This document shows positions 41,454 to 53,377 of a DNA stretch of 64,000 nucleotides, piece by piece. The position numbers were made by a program, and so were the translations under genes. Origin of the DNA: Cladorhizidae sp. MBARI D1340-BT2 (taxonomy: Eukaryota; Porifera; Demospongiae; Poecilosclerida; Cladorhizidae); contig JAQNBH010000048.1 of assembly GCA_028752905.1 (NCBI GenBank), positions 970,965-1,034,964 of the forward strand, written 5' to 3'. The notes below the pieces were generated by a model, which was not told where the DNA came from, searched no databases, and saw only the letters and a list, made by a program, of their open reading frames with translations. Positions within the stretch are counted from its first letter, which is position 1, and the number at the start of each line of letters is the position of its first letter.

Positions 41454-44400
41454 TCACCATAACTTGCTAATACTTAGTGTACTCAAAATTTTGGCACGTA
41501 CAAAAGACAGATAATTAGAAGGGCTATCCGGTGATATAAAAATTATCTTTTTTGGGTGAAGTGTAGAACAGTTATGAGCTTTACGGCAAAATAACAATAT
41601 TTTGGGGGGGGAAATGAGAAACATGTAGACCAAATTAGGGCAAATATCAAGATAGAGAACACACAATGAAACCTATCATTCGAATCATATCAAGTCCATT
41701 ACAGTGAAGTGTGCAGAATATTATGGATGTTTGATATCAACAGAGAGCACAGGGAGAGACCTATCTTAATAGCTATATATCAAGTTTATACAGTGAAGTG
41801 TGGAGAATCTATGAAGCTAACCTGTTTAGCATCAAGATAGAGAACACATAGAGAAACCTATCTTGTGATTCTATGTATGCAGAATATACGGATGTTTGGT
41901 ATCAAGAGAGAGAACAGAGAGAGGCCTACCTTTAGAGCTATATATCAAGTCTATTCAGTGAAGTGTGGAGAATCTATGAAGCTAACATGTTCAGCTCAAG
42001 ATAGAGAACACTGAGAGATACCTATCTTGCAAGTCCATTACAGTGAAGTGTGCAGAATATATGGATGTTTGGTATCAAGAGAGAGCACTTAGAGAGTCCT
42101 ATCTTAATAGCTATACATCAAGTCTATTCAGTGAAGTGTGGATAATCTACGAAACTAACATGTTTAGCATCAAGTAAGAGTACAATTCATAACTGCGCTA
42201 ATTAACAAGACCAAAGTCCCAGATTTTGTCAACTGATAGAGAAGGCCCTTATCTGCAACATGTCAACAGATTATCAATAAATGTAGTGGTTTTTCACTGG
42301 CAGGCCACCGCTTTGGCAACTGGAAAACGCCAGGAAAGATCGCAAACCTTACCACTTCAAATCACCATAACTTGCTAATACTTAGAGTACTCAATATTTT
42401 GGCACGTACAAAAGACAGATAATTAGAAGGGCTATCCGGTGATATAAAAATTATCTTTTTGGGGTAAAGTGTAGAACAGTTATGAGCTTTACGGCAAAAT
42501 AACAAGATTTTTTGGGGGAAAATTAGAAACATGTAGACCAAATTAGGGCAAATATCAAGATAGAGAACACATAATGAAACCTATCATTCGAATCATATCA
42601 AGTCCATTACAGTGAAGTGTGCAGAATATTATGGATGTTTGATATCAACAGAGAGCACAGGGAGAGACCTATCTTAATAGCTATATATCAAGTTTATACA
42701 GTGAAGTGTGGAGAATCTATGAAGCTAACCTGTTTAGCATCAAGATAGAGAACACATAGAGAAACCTATCTTGTGATTCTATGTATGCAGAATATACGGA
42801 TGTTTGGTATCAAGAGAGAGAACAGAGAGAGGCCTACCTTTAGAGCTATATATCAAGTCTATTCAGTGAAGTGTGGAGAATCTATGAAGCTAACATGTTC
42901 AGCTCAAGATAGAGAACACTGAGAGATACCTATCTTGCAAGTCCATTACAGTGAAGTGTGCAGAATATATGGATGTTTGGTATCAAGAGAGAGCACTTAG
43001 AGAGTCCTATCTTAATAGCTATACATCAAGTCTATTCAGTGAAGTGTGGATAATCTACGAAACTAACATGTTTAGCATCAAGTAAGAGTACAATTCATAA
43101 CTGCGCTAATTAACAAGACCAAAGTCCCAGATTTTGTCAACTGATAGAGAAGGCCCTTATCTGCAACATGTCAACAGATTATCAATAAATGTAGTGGTTT
43201 TTCACTGGCAGGCCACCGCTTTGGCAACTGGAAAACGCCAGGAAAGATCGCAAACCTTACCACTTCAAATCACCATAACTTGCTAATACTTAGTGTACTC
43301 AATATTTTGGCACGTACAAAAGACAGATAATTAGAAGGGCTATCCGGTGATATAAAAATTATCTTTTTGGGGTAAAGTGTAGAACAGTTATGAGCTTTAC
43401 GGCAAAATAACAAGATTTTTTGGGGGAAAATTAGAAACATGTAGACCAAATTAGGGCAAATATCAAGATAGAGAACACATAATGAAACCTATCATTCGAA
43501 TCATATCAAGTCCATTACAGTGAAGTGTGCAGAATATTATGGATGTTTGATATCAACAGAGAGCACAGGGAGAGACCTATCTTAATAGCTATATATCAAG
43601 TTTATACAGTGAAGTGTGGAGAATCTATGAAGCTAACCTGTTTAGCATCAAGATAGAGAACACATAGAGAAACCTATCTTGTGATTCTATGTATGCAGAA
43701 TATACGGATGTTTGGTATCAAGAGAGAGAACAGAGAGAGGCCTACCTTTAGAGCTATATATCAAGTCTATTCAGTGAAGTGTGGAGAATCTATGAAGCTA
43801 ACATGTTCAGCTCAAGATAGAGAACACTGAGAGATACCTATCTTGCAAGTCCATTACAGTGAAGTGTGCAGAATATATGGATGTTTGGTATCAAGAGAGA
43901 GCACTTAGAGAGTCCTATCTTAATAGCTATACATCAAGTCTATTCAGTGAAGTGTGGATAATCTACGAAACTAACATGTTTAGCATCAAGTAAGAGTACA
44001 ATTCATAACTGCGCTAATTAACAAGACCAAAGTCCCAGATTTTGTCAACTGATAGAGAAGGCCCTTATCTGCAACATGTCAACAGATTATCAATAAATGT
44101 AGTGGTTTTTCACTGGCAGGCCACCGCTTTGGCAACTGGAAAACGCCAGGAAAGATCGCAAACCTTACCACTTCAAATCACCATAACTTGCTAATACTTA
44201 GTGTACTCAAAATTTTGGCACGTACAAAAGACAGATAATTAGAAGGGCTATCCGGTGATATAAAAATTATCTTTTTTGGGTGAAGTGTAGAACAGTTATG
44301 AGCTTTACGGCAAAATAACAATATTTTGGGGGGGGAAATGAGAAACATGTAGACCAAATTAGGGCAAATATCAAGATAGAGAACACACAATGAAACCTAT

Positions 44401-46901
44401 CATTCGAATCATATCAAGTCCATTACAGTGAAGTGTGCAGAATATTATGGATGTTTGATATCAACAGAGAGCACAGGGAGAGACCTATCTTAATAGCTAT
44501 ATATCAAGTTTATACAGTGAAGTGTGGAGAATCTATGAAGCTAACCTGTTTAGCATCAAGATAGAGAACACATAGAGAAACCTATCTTGTGATTCTATGT
44601 ATGCAGAATATACGGATGTTTGGTATCAAGAGAGAGAACAGAGAGAGGCCTACCTTTAGAGCTATATATCAAGTCTATTCAGTGAAGTGTGGAGAATCTA
44701 TGAAGCTAACATGTTCAGCTCAAGATAGAGAACACTGAGAGATACCTATCTTGCAAGTCCATTACAGTGAAGTGTGCAGAATATATGGATGTTTGGTATC
44801 AAGAGAGAGCACTTAGAGAGTCCTATCTTAATAGCTATACATCAAGTCTATTCAGTGAAGTGTGGATAATCTACGAAACTAACATGTTTAGCATCAAGTA
44901 AGAGTACAATTCATAACTGCGCTAATTAACAAGACCAAAGTCCCAGATTTTGTCAACTGATAGAGAAGGCCCTTATCTGCAACATGTCAACAGATTATCA
45001 ATAAATGTAGTGGTTTTTCACTGGCAGGCCACCGCTTTGGCAACTGGAAAACGCCAGGAAAGATCGCAAACCTTACCACTTCAAATCACCATAACTTGCT
45101 AATACTTAGAGTACTCAATATTTTGGCACGTACAAAAGACAGATAATTAGAAGGGCTATCCGGTGATATAAAAATTATCTTTTTGGGGTAAAGTGTAGAA
45201 CAGTTATGAGCTTTACGGCAAAATAACAAGATTTTTTGGGGGAAAATTAGAAACATGTAGACCAAATTAGGGCAAATATCAAGATAGAGAACACATAATG
45301 AAACCTATCATTCGAATCATATCAAGTCCATTACAGTGAAGTGTGCAGAATATTATGGATGTTTGATATCAACAGAGAGCACAGGGAGAGACCTATCTTA
45401 ATAGCTATATATCAAGTTTATACAGTGAAGTGTGGAGAATCTATGAAGCTAACCTGTTTAGCATCAAGATAGAGAACACATAGAGAAACCTATCTTGTGA
45501 TTCTATGTATGCAGAATATACGGATGTTTGGTATCAAGAGAGAGAACAGAGAGAGGCCTACCTTTAGAGCTATATATCAAGTCTATTCAGTGAAGTGTGG
45601 AGAATCTATGAAGCTAACATGTTCAGCTCAAGATAGAGAACACTGAGAGATACCTATCTTGCAAGTCCATTACAGTGAAGTGTGCAGAATATATGGATGT
45701 TTGGTATCAAGAGAGAGCACTTAGAGAGTCCTATCTTAATAGCTATACATCAAGTCTATTCAGTGAAGTGTGGATAATCTACGAAACTAACATGTTTAGC
45801 ATCAAGTAAGAGTACAATTCATAACTGCGCTAATTAACAAGACCAAAGTCCCAGATTTTGTCAACTGATAGAGAAGGCCCTTATCTGCAACATGTCAACA
45901 GATTATCAATAAATGTAGTGGTTTTTCACTGGCAGGCCACCGCTTTGGCAACTGGAAAACGCCAGGAAAGATCGCAAACCTTACCACTTCAAATCACCAT
46001 AACTTGCTAATACTTAGAGTACTCAATATTTTGGCACGTACAAAAGACAGATAATTAGAAGGGCTATCCGGTGATATAAAAATTATCTTTTTGGGGTAAA
46101 GTGTAGAACAGTTATGAGCTTTACGGCAAAATAACAAGATTTTTTGGGGGAAAATTAGAAACATGTAGACCAAATTAGGGCAAATATCAAGATAGAGAAC
46201 ACATAATGAAACCTATCATTCGAATCATATCAAGTCCATTACAGTGAAGTGTGCAGAATATTATGGATGTTTGATATCAACAGAGAGCACAGGGAGAGAC
46301 CTATCTTAATAGCTATATATCAAGTTTATACAGTGAAGTGTGGAGAATCTATGAAGCTAACCTGTTTAGCATCAAGATAGAGAACACATAGAGAAACCTA
46401 TCTTGTGATTCTATGTATGCAGAATATACGGATGTTTGGTATCAAGAGAGAGAACAGAGAGAGGCCTACCTTTAGAGCTATATATCAAGTCTATTCAGTG
46501 AAGTGTGGAGAATCTATGAAGCTAACATGTTCAGCTCAAGATAGAGAACACTGAGAGATACCTATCTTGCAAGTCCATTACAGTGAAGTGTGCAGAATAT
46601 ATGGATGTTTGGTATCAAGAGAGAGCACTTAGAGAGTCCTATCTTAATAGCTATACATCAAGTCTATTCAGTGAAGTGTGGATAATCTACGAAACTAACA
46701 TGTTTAGCATCAAGTAAGAGTACAATTCATAACTGCGCTAATTAACAAGACCAAAGTCCCAGATTTTGTCAACTGATAGAGAAGGCCCTTATCTGCAACA
46801 TGTCAACAGATTATCAATAAATGTAGTGGTTTTTCACTGGCAGGCCACCGCTTTGGCAACTGGAAAACGCCAGGAAAGATCGCAAACCTTGCCACTTCAA
46901 A
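41454..46901. repeat. 2724-bp tandem duplication (three long units, two copies)
   Basis: The copies are 41454-44177 and 44178-46901. Both start with a unit having GGGTGAAGTGTAG and ACAATATTTTGG. Two units with CTCAATATTTTGG, GAAAATTAGAAACATG and ACACATAATG follow. One difference is T at 43294 against A at 46018. Confidence 0.85.
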
Positions 46902-47093
46902 TCACCATAACTTGCTAATACTTAGTGTACTCAAAATTTTGGCACGTACAAAAGACAGATAATTAGAAGGGCTATCCGGTGATATAAAAATTATCTTTTT
47001 TGGGTAAAGTGTAGAACAGTTATGAGCTTTACGGCAAAATAACAAGATTTTGGGTGGGGAAATGAGAAACATGTAGACCAAATTAGGGCAAAT

Positions 47094-47828
47094 ATCAAGA
47101 TAGAGAACACACAATGAAACCTATCATTCGAATCATATCAAGTCCATTACAGTGAAGTATGCAGAATATTATGGATGTTTGATATCAACAGAGAGCACAG
47201 GGAGAGACCTATCTTAATAGCTATATATCAAGTTTATACAGTGAAGTGTGGAGAATCTATGAAGCTAACCTGTTTAGCATCAAGATAGAGAACACATAGA
47301 GAAACCTATCTTGTGATTCTATGTATGCAGAATATACGGATGTTTGGTATCAAGAGAGAGCACTTAGAGAGTCCTATCTTAATAGCTATACATCAAGTCT
47401 ATTCAGTGAAGTGTGGATAATCTACGAAACTAACATGTTTAGCATCAAGTAAGAGTACAATTCATAACTGCGCTAATTAACAAGACCAAAGTCCCAGATT
47501 TTGTCAACTGATAGAGAAGGCCCTTATCTGCAACATGTCAACAGATTATCAATAAATGTAGTGGTTTTTCACTGGCAGGCCACCGCTTTGGCAACTGGAA
47601 AACGCCAGGAAAGATCGCAAACCTTACCACTTCAAATCACCATAACTTTCTAATACTTAGAGTACTCAAAATTTTGGCACGTACAAAAGACAGATAATTA
47701 GAAGGGCTATCCGGTGATATAAATATTTTCTTTTTTGGGTAAAGTGTAGAACAGTTATGAGCTTTACGGCAAAATAACAAGATTTTGGGGGGAGAAATGA
47801 GAAACATGTAGACCAAATTAGGGCAAAT
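47094..47828. repeat. Short satellite unit, 735 bp
   Basis: It has the same 173-bp A2/A3 deletion. It carries GAAGTATGCAG where most units have GAAGTGTGCAG, a variant shared with the short unit at 50380. Confidence 0.95.
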
Positions 47829-49644
47829 ATCAAGATAGAGAACACACAATGAAACCTATCATTCGAATCATATCAAGTCCATTACAGTGAAGTGTGCAGA
47901 ATATTATGTATGTTTGATATCAACAGAGAGCACAGGGAGAGACCTATCTTAATAGCTATATATCAAGTTTATACAGTGAAGTGTGGAGAATCTATGAAGC
48001 TAACCTGTTTAGCATCAAGATAGAGAACACATAGAGAAACCTATCTTGTGATTCTATGTATGCAGAATATACGGATGTTTGGTATCAAGAGAGAGAACAG
48101 AGAGAGGCCTACCTTTAGAGCTATATATCAAGTCTATTCAGTGAAGTGTGGAGAATCTATGAAGCTAACATGTTCAGCTCAAGATAGAGAACACTGAGAG
48201 ATACCTATCTTGCAAGTCCATTACAGTGAAGTGTGCAGAATATATGGATGTTTGGTATCAAGAGAGAGCACTTAGAGAGTCCTATCTTAATAGCTATACA
48301 TCAAGTCTATTCAGTGAAGTGTGGATAATCTACGAAACTAACATGTTTAGCATCAAGTAAGAGTACAATTCATAACTGCGCTAATTAACAAGACCAAAGT
48401 CCCAGATTTTGTCAACTGATAGAGAAGGCCCTTATCTGCAACATGTCAACAGATTATCAATAAATGTAGTGGTTTTTCACTGGCAGGCCACCGCTTTGGC
48501 AACTGGAAAACGCCAGGAAAGATCGCAAACCTTACCACTTCAAATCACCATAACTTGCTAATACTTAGAGTACTCAAAATTTTGGCACGTACAAAAGACA
48601 GACAATTAGAAGGGCTATCCGGTGATATAAAAATTATCTTTTTGGGGTAAAGTGTAGAACAGTTATGAGCTTTACGGCAAAATAACAAGATTTTTTGGGG
48701 GAAAATTAGAAACATGTAGACCAAATTAGGGCAAATATCAAGATAGAGAACACATAATGAAACCTATCATTCGAATCATATCAAGTCCATTACAGTGAAG
48801 TGTGCAGAATATTATGGATGTTTGATATCAACAGAGAGCACAGGGAGAGACCTATCTTAATAGCTATATATCAAGTTTATACAGTGAAGTGTGGAGAATC
48901 TATGAAGCTAACCTGTTTAGCATCAAGATAGAGAACACATAGAGAAACCTATCTTGTGATTCTATGTATGCAGAATATACGGATGTTTGGTATCAAGAGA
49001 GAGAACAGAGAGAGGCCTACCTTTAGAGCTATATATCAAGTCTATTCAGTGAAGTGTGGAGAATCTATGAAGCTAACATGTTCAGCTCAAGATAGAGAAC
49101 ACTGAGAGATACCTATCTTGCAAGTCCATTACAGTGAAGTGTGCAGAATATATGGATGTTTGGTATCAAGAGAGAGCACTTAGAGAGTCCTATCTTAATA
49201 GCTATACATCAAGTCTATTCAGTGAAGTGTGGATAATCTACGAAACTAACATGTTTAGCATCAAGTAAGAGTACAATTCATAACTGCGCTAATTAACAAG
49301 ACCAAAGTCCCAGATTTTGACAACTGATAGAGAAGGCCCTTATCTGCAACATGTCAACAGATTATCAATAAATGTAGTGGTTTTTCACTGGCAGGCCACC
49401 GCTTTGGCAACTGGAAAACGCCAGGAAAGATCGCAAACCTTGCCACTTCAAATCACCATAACTTGCTAATACTTAGTGTACTCAAAATTTTGGCACGTAC
49501 AAAAGACAGATAATTAGAAGGGCTATCCGGTGATATAAAAATTATCTTTTTTGGGTAAAGTGTAGAACAGTTATGAGCTTTACGGCAAAATAACAAGATT
49601 TTGGGGGGGGAAATGAGAAACATGTAGACCAAATTAGGGCAAAT

Positions 49645-50379
49645 ATCAAGATAGAGAACACACAATGAAACCTATCATTCGAATCATATCAAGTCCATTA
49701 CAGTGAAGTGTGCAGAATATTATGGATGTTTGATATCAACAGAGAGCACAGGGAGAGACCTATCTTAATAGCTATATATCAAGTTTATACAGTGAAGTGT
49801 GGAGAATCTATGAAGCTAACCTGTTTAGCATCAAGATAGAGAACACATAGAGAAACCTATCTTGTGATTCTATGTATGCAGAATATACGGATGTTTGGTA
49901 TCAAGAGAGAGCACTTAGAGAGTCCTATCTTAATAGCTATACATCAAGTCTATTCAGTGAAGTGTGGATAATCTACGAAACTAACATGTTTAGCATCAAG
50001 TAAGAGTACAATTCATAACTGCGCTAATTAACAAGACCAAAGTCCCAGATTTTGTCAACTGATAGAGAAGGCCCTTATCTGCAACATGTCAACAGATTAT
50101 CAATAAATGTAGTGGTTTTTCACTGGCAGGCCACCGCTTTGGCAACTGGAAAACGCCAGGAAAGATCGCAAACCTTGCCACTTCAAATCACCATAACTTG
50201 CTAATACTTAGTGTACTCAAAATTTTGGCACGTACAAAAGACAGATAATTAGAAGGGCTATCCGGTGATATAAAAATTATCTTTTTTGGGTAAAGTGTAG
50301 AACAGTTATGAGCTTTACGGCAAAATAACAAGATTTTGGGGGGGGAAATGAGAAACATGTAGACCAAATTAGGGCAAAT
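49645..50379. repeat. Short satellite unit, 735 bp, first of an adjacent pair
   Basis: It has the same 173-bp deletion and is followed directly by a second short unit. Two short units in a row occur only here in the window. Confidence 0.95.
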
Positions 50380-51114
50380 ATCAAGATAGAGAACACACAA
50401 TGAAACCTATCATTCGAATCATATCAAGTCCATTACAGTGAAGTATGCAGAATATTATGGATGTTTGATATCAACAGAGAGCACAGGGAGAGACCTATCT
50501 TAATAGCTATATATCAAGTTTATACAGTGAAGTGTGGAGAATCTATGAAGCTAACCTGTTTAGCATCAAGATAGAGAACACATAGAGAAACCTATCTTGT
50601 GATTCTATGTATGCAGAATATACGGATGTTTGGTATCAAGAGAGAGCACTTAGAGAGTCCTATCTTAATAGCTATACATCAAGTCTATTCAGTGAAGTGT
50701 GGATAATCTACGAAACTAACATGTTTAGCATCAAGTAAGAGTACAATTCATAACTGCGCTAATTAACAAGACCAAAGTCCCAGATTTTGTCAACTGATAG
50801 AGAAGGCCCTTATCTGCAACATGTCAACAGATTATCAATAAATGTAGTGGTTTTTCACTGGCAGGCCACCGCTTTGGCAACTGGAAAACGCCAGGAAAGA
50901 TCGCAAACCTTACCACTTCAAATCACCATAACTTTCTAATACTTAGAGTACTCAAAATTTTGGCACGTACAAAAGACAGATAATTAGAAGGGCTATCCGG
51001 TGATATAAATATTTTCTTTTTTGGGTAAAGTGTAGAACAGTTATGAGCTTTACGGCAAAATAACAAGATTTTGGGGGGAGAAATGAGAAACATGTAGACC
51101 AAATTAGGGCAAAT
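50380..51114. repeat. Short satellite unit, 735 bp, second of an adjacent pair
   Basis: It has the same 173-bp deletion and the GAAGTATGCAG variant. Its end has ATAACTTTCTAATAC instead of ATAACTTGCTAATAC, a marker shared with the ends of the units at 47094, 52931 and 56143. Confidence 0.95.
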
Positions 51115-53215
51115 ATCAAGATAGAGAACACACAATGAAACCTATCATTCGAATCATATCAAGTCCATTACAGTGAAGTGTGCAGAATATTATGGATGTT
51201 TGATATCAACAGAGAGCACAGGGAGAGACCTATCTTAATAGCTATATATCAAGTTTATACAGTGAAGTGTGGAGAATCTATGAAGCTAACCTGTTTAGCA
51301 TCAAGATAGAGAACACATAGAGAAACCTATCTTGTGATTCTATGTATGCAGAATATACGGATGTTTGGTATCAAGAGAGAGAACAGAGAGAGGCCTACCT
51401 TTAGAGCTATATATCAAGTCTATTCAGTGAAGTGTGGAGAATCTATGAAGCTAACATGTTCAGCTCAAGATAGAGAACACTGAGAGATACCTATCTTGCA
51501 AGTCCATTACAGTGAAGTGTGCAGAATATATGGATGTTTGGTATCAAGAGAGAGCACTTAGAGAGTCCTATCTTAATAGCTATACATCAAGTCTATTCAG
51601 TGAAGTGTGGATAATCTACGAAACTAACATGTTTAGCATCAAGTAAGAGTACAATTCATAACTGCGCTAATTAACAAGACCAAAGTCCCAGATTTTGTCA
51701 ACTGATAGAGAAGGCCCTTATCTGCAACATGTCAACAGATTATCAATAAATGTAGTGGTTTTTCACTGGCAGGCCACCGCTTTGGCAACTGGAAAACGCC
51801 AGGAAAGATCGCAAACCTTACCACTTCAAATCACCATAACTTGCTAATACTTAGAGTACTCAAAATTTTGGCACGTACAAAAGACAGACAATTAGAAGGG
51901 CTATCCGGTGATATAAAAATTATCTTTTTGGGGTAAAGTGTAGAACAGTTATGAGCTTTACGGCAAAATAACAAGATTTTTTGGGGGAAAATTAGAAACA
52001 TGTAGACCAAATTAGGGCAAATATCAAGATAGAGAACACATAATGAAACCTATCATTCGAATCATATCAAGTCCATTACAGTGAAGTGTGCAGAATATTA
52101 TGGATGTTTGATATCAACAGAGAGCACAGGGAGAGACCTATCTTAATAGCTATATATCAAGTTTATACAGTGAAGTGTGGAGAATCTATGAAGCTAACCT
52201 GTTTAGCATCAAGATAGAGAACACATAGAGAAACCTATCTTGTGATTCTATGTATGCAGAATATACGGATGTTTGGTATCAAGAGAGAGAACAGAGAGAG
52301 GCCTACCTTTAGAGCTATATATCAAGTCTATTCAGTGAAGTGTGGAGAATCTATGAAGCTAACATGTTCAGCTCAAGATAGAGAACACTGAGAGATACCT
52401 ATCTTGCAAGTCCATTACAGTGAAGTGTGCAGAATATATGGATGTTTGGTATCAAGAGAGAGCACTTAGAGAGTCCTATCTTAATAGCTATACATCAAGT
52501 CTATTCAGTGAAGTGTGGATAATCTACGAAACTAACATGTTTAGCATCAAGTAAGAGTACAATTCATAACTGCGCTAATTAACAAGACCAAAGTCCCAGA
52601 TTTTGACAACTGATAGAGAAGGCCCTTATCTGCAACATGTCAACAGATTATCAATAAATGTAGTGGTTTTTCACTGGCAGGCCACCGCTTTGGCAACTGG
52701 AAAACGCCAGGAAAGATCGCAAACCTTGCCACTTCAAATCACCATAACTTGCTAATACTTAGTGTACTCAAAATTTTGGCACGTACAAAAGACAGATAAT
52801 TAGAAGGGCTATCCGGTGATATAAAAATTATCTTTTTTGGGTAAAGTGTAGAACAGTTATGAGCTTTACGGCAAAATAACAAGATTTTGGGGGGGGAAAT
52901 GAGAAACATGTAGACCAAATTAGGGCAAATATCAAGATAGAGAACACACAATGAAACCTATCATTCGAATCATATCAAGTCCATTACAGTGAAGTGTGCA
53001 GAATATTATGGATGTTTGATATCAACAGAGAGCACAGGGAGAGACCTATCTTAATAGCTATATATCAAGTTTATACAGTGAAGTGTGGAGAATCTATGAA
53101 GCTAACCTGTTTAGCATCAAGATAGAGAACACATAGAGAAACCTATCTTGTGATTCTATGTATGCAGAATATACGAATGTTTGGTATCAAGAGAGAGCAC
53201 TTAGAGAGTCCTATC

Positions 53216-53219
53216 TTAA
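53216..53219. other. Target site duplication TTAA, left copy
   Basis: The TTAA lies directly before CCCTTTAAAT. It belongs to the satellite word CTATCTTAATAGCT, which is uninterrupted in every other unit. Confidence 0.97.
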
Positions 53220-53229
53220 CCCTTTAAAT
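53220..53229 (+). repeat. Terminal inverted repeat, left (transposase 3' side)
   Basis: CCCTTTAAAT, identical to the reverse complement of 55683-55692. Similarity continues weakly (next bases CC against AC). Confidence 0.93.
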
Positions 53230-53253
53230 CCCGTTATAAATTCGAGCATTTTG

Positions 53254-53268
53254 GGTCAAAATGACCCG
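53254..53268 (+). repeat. Subterminal inverted repeat, left
   Basis: GGTCAAAATGACCCG, 24 bp inside the left terminal repeat. With the preceding G it forms a near-palindrome, GGGTCA-AAA-TGACCC. It is a probable transposase recognition site, by analogy with the internal repeat of piggyBac. Confidence 0.85.
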
Positions 53269-53282
53269 TATACAAAAATTCA

Positions 53283-53288
53283 TTTATT
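53283..53288 (-). promoter_or_regulatory. Candidate polyadenylation signal AATAAA, distal
   Basis: This is a second AATAAA in the sense of the transposase, about 90 bp past the stop and still inside the element. If used, the transcript would end before or within the left terminal sequences. Confidence 0.5.
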
Positions 53289-53316
53289 TCTCCAAAATTT
53301 TCAATTAAACTTATGC

Positions 53317-53322
53317 TTTATT
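53317..53322 (-). promoter_or_regulatory. Candidate polyadenylation signal AATAAA, proximal
   Basis: TTTATT on the plus strand reads AATAAA in the sense of the transposase, about 55 bp past its stop codon. Confidence 0.6.
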
Positions 53323-53377
53323 TTGACACTGTGTAAGCATACATCACATTTGATGATATAATAATGAAAATAACATG

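Larger units (their letters stand above)
38212..41497. repeat. 1643-bp tandem duplication (one long plus one short unit)
   Basis: The copies are approximately 38212-39854 and 39855-41497. Both contain a short unit, followed by a unit with TTGGATGGGAAAA and CTATTGAGTG. The left edge is set by GGCACTTAC versus GGCACGTAC, and the right edge by loss of TAAATATTTTC. Confidence 0.75.
1..53219. repeat. Satellite array, left block (about 908-bp units, head to tail)
   Basis: Direct tandem repeats fill this block without a gap. Taking the unit start as the ATCAAGATAGAGAACACA motif, units begin at 103, 1012, 1920, 2828, 3735, 4643, 5551, 6459, 7705, 8613, 9521, 10429, 11337, 12245, 13153, 14060, 14968, 15876, 16784, 17691, 18599, 19506, 20413, 21306, 22211, 23104, 24009, 24917, 25825, 26731, 27638, 28546, 29454, 30362, 31269, 32177, 33085, 33993, 34901, 35636, 36544, 37452, 38360, 39095, 40003, 40738, 41646, 42554, 43462, 44370, 45278, 46186, 47094, 47829, 48737, 49645, 50380, 51115, 52023 and 52931. 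Units differ from each other by scattered substitutions and small indels. No gene, tRNA, rRNA or complete second mobile element was seen in this block. The function is unknown; a heterochromatic or centromeric location is possible, but nothing in the sequence proves it. Confidence 0.98.
53220..53377 (-). other. 3' non-coding region of the transposase
   Basis: These 158 bp lie between the TAG stop (53380-53378) and the left end of the element. They hold two candidate poly(A) signals and the left terminal and subterminal repeats. No other gene was seen here. Confidence 0.8.

Noticed and set aside
53158..53361. Plus-strand open frame across the left transposon junction
   Set aside because: It runs from satellite DNA into the transposon end, so it could only exist since the insertion. 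There is no domain and no sign of coding constraint.
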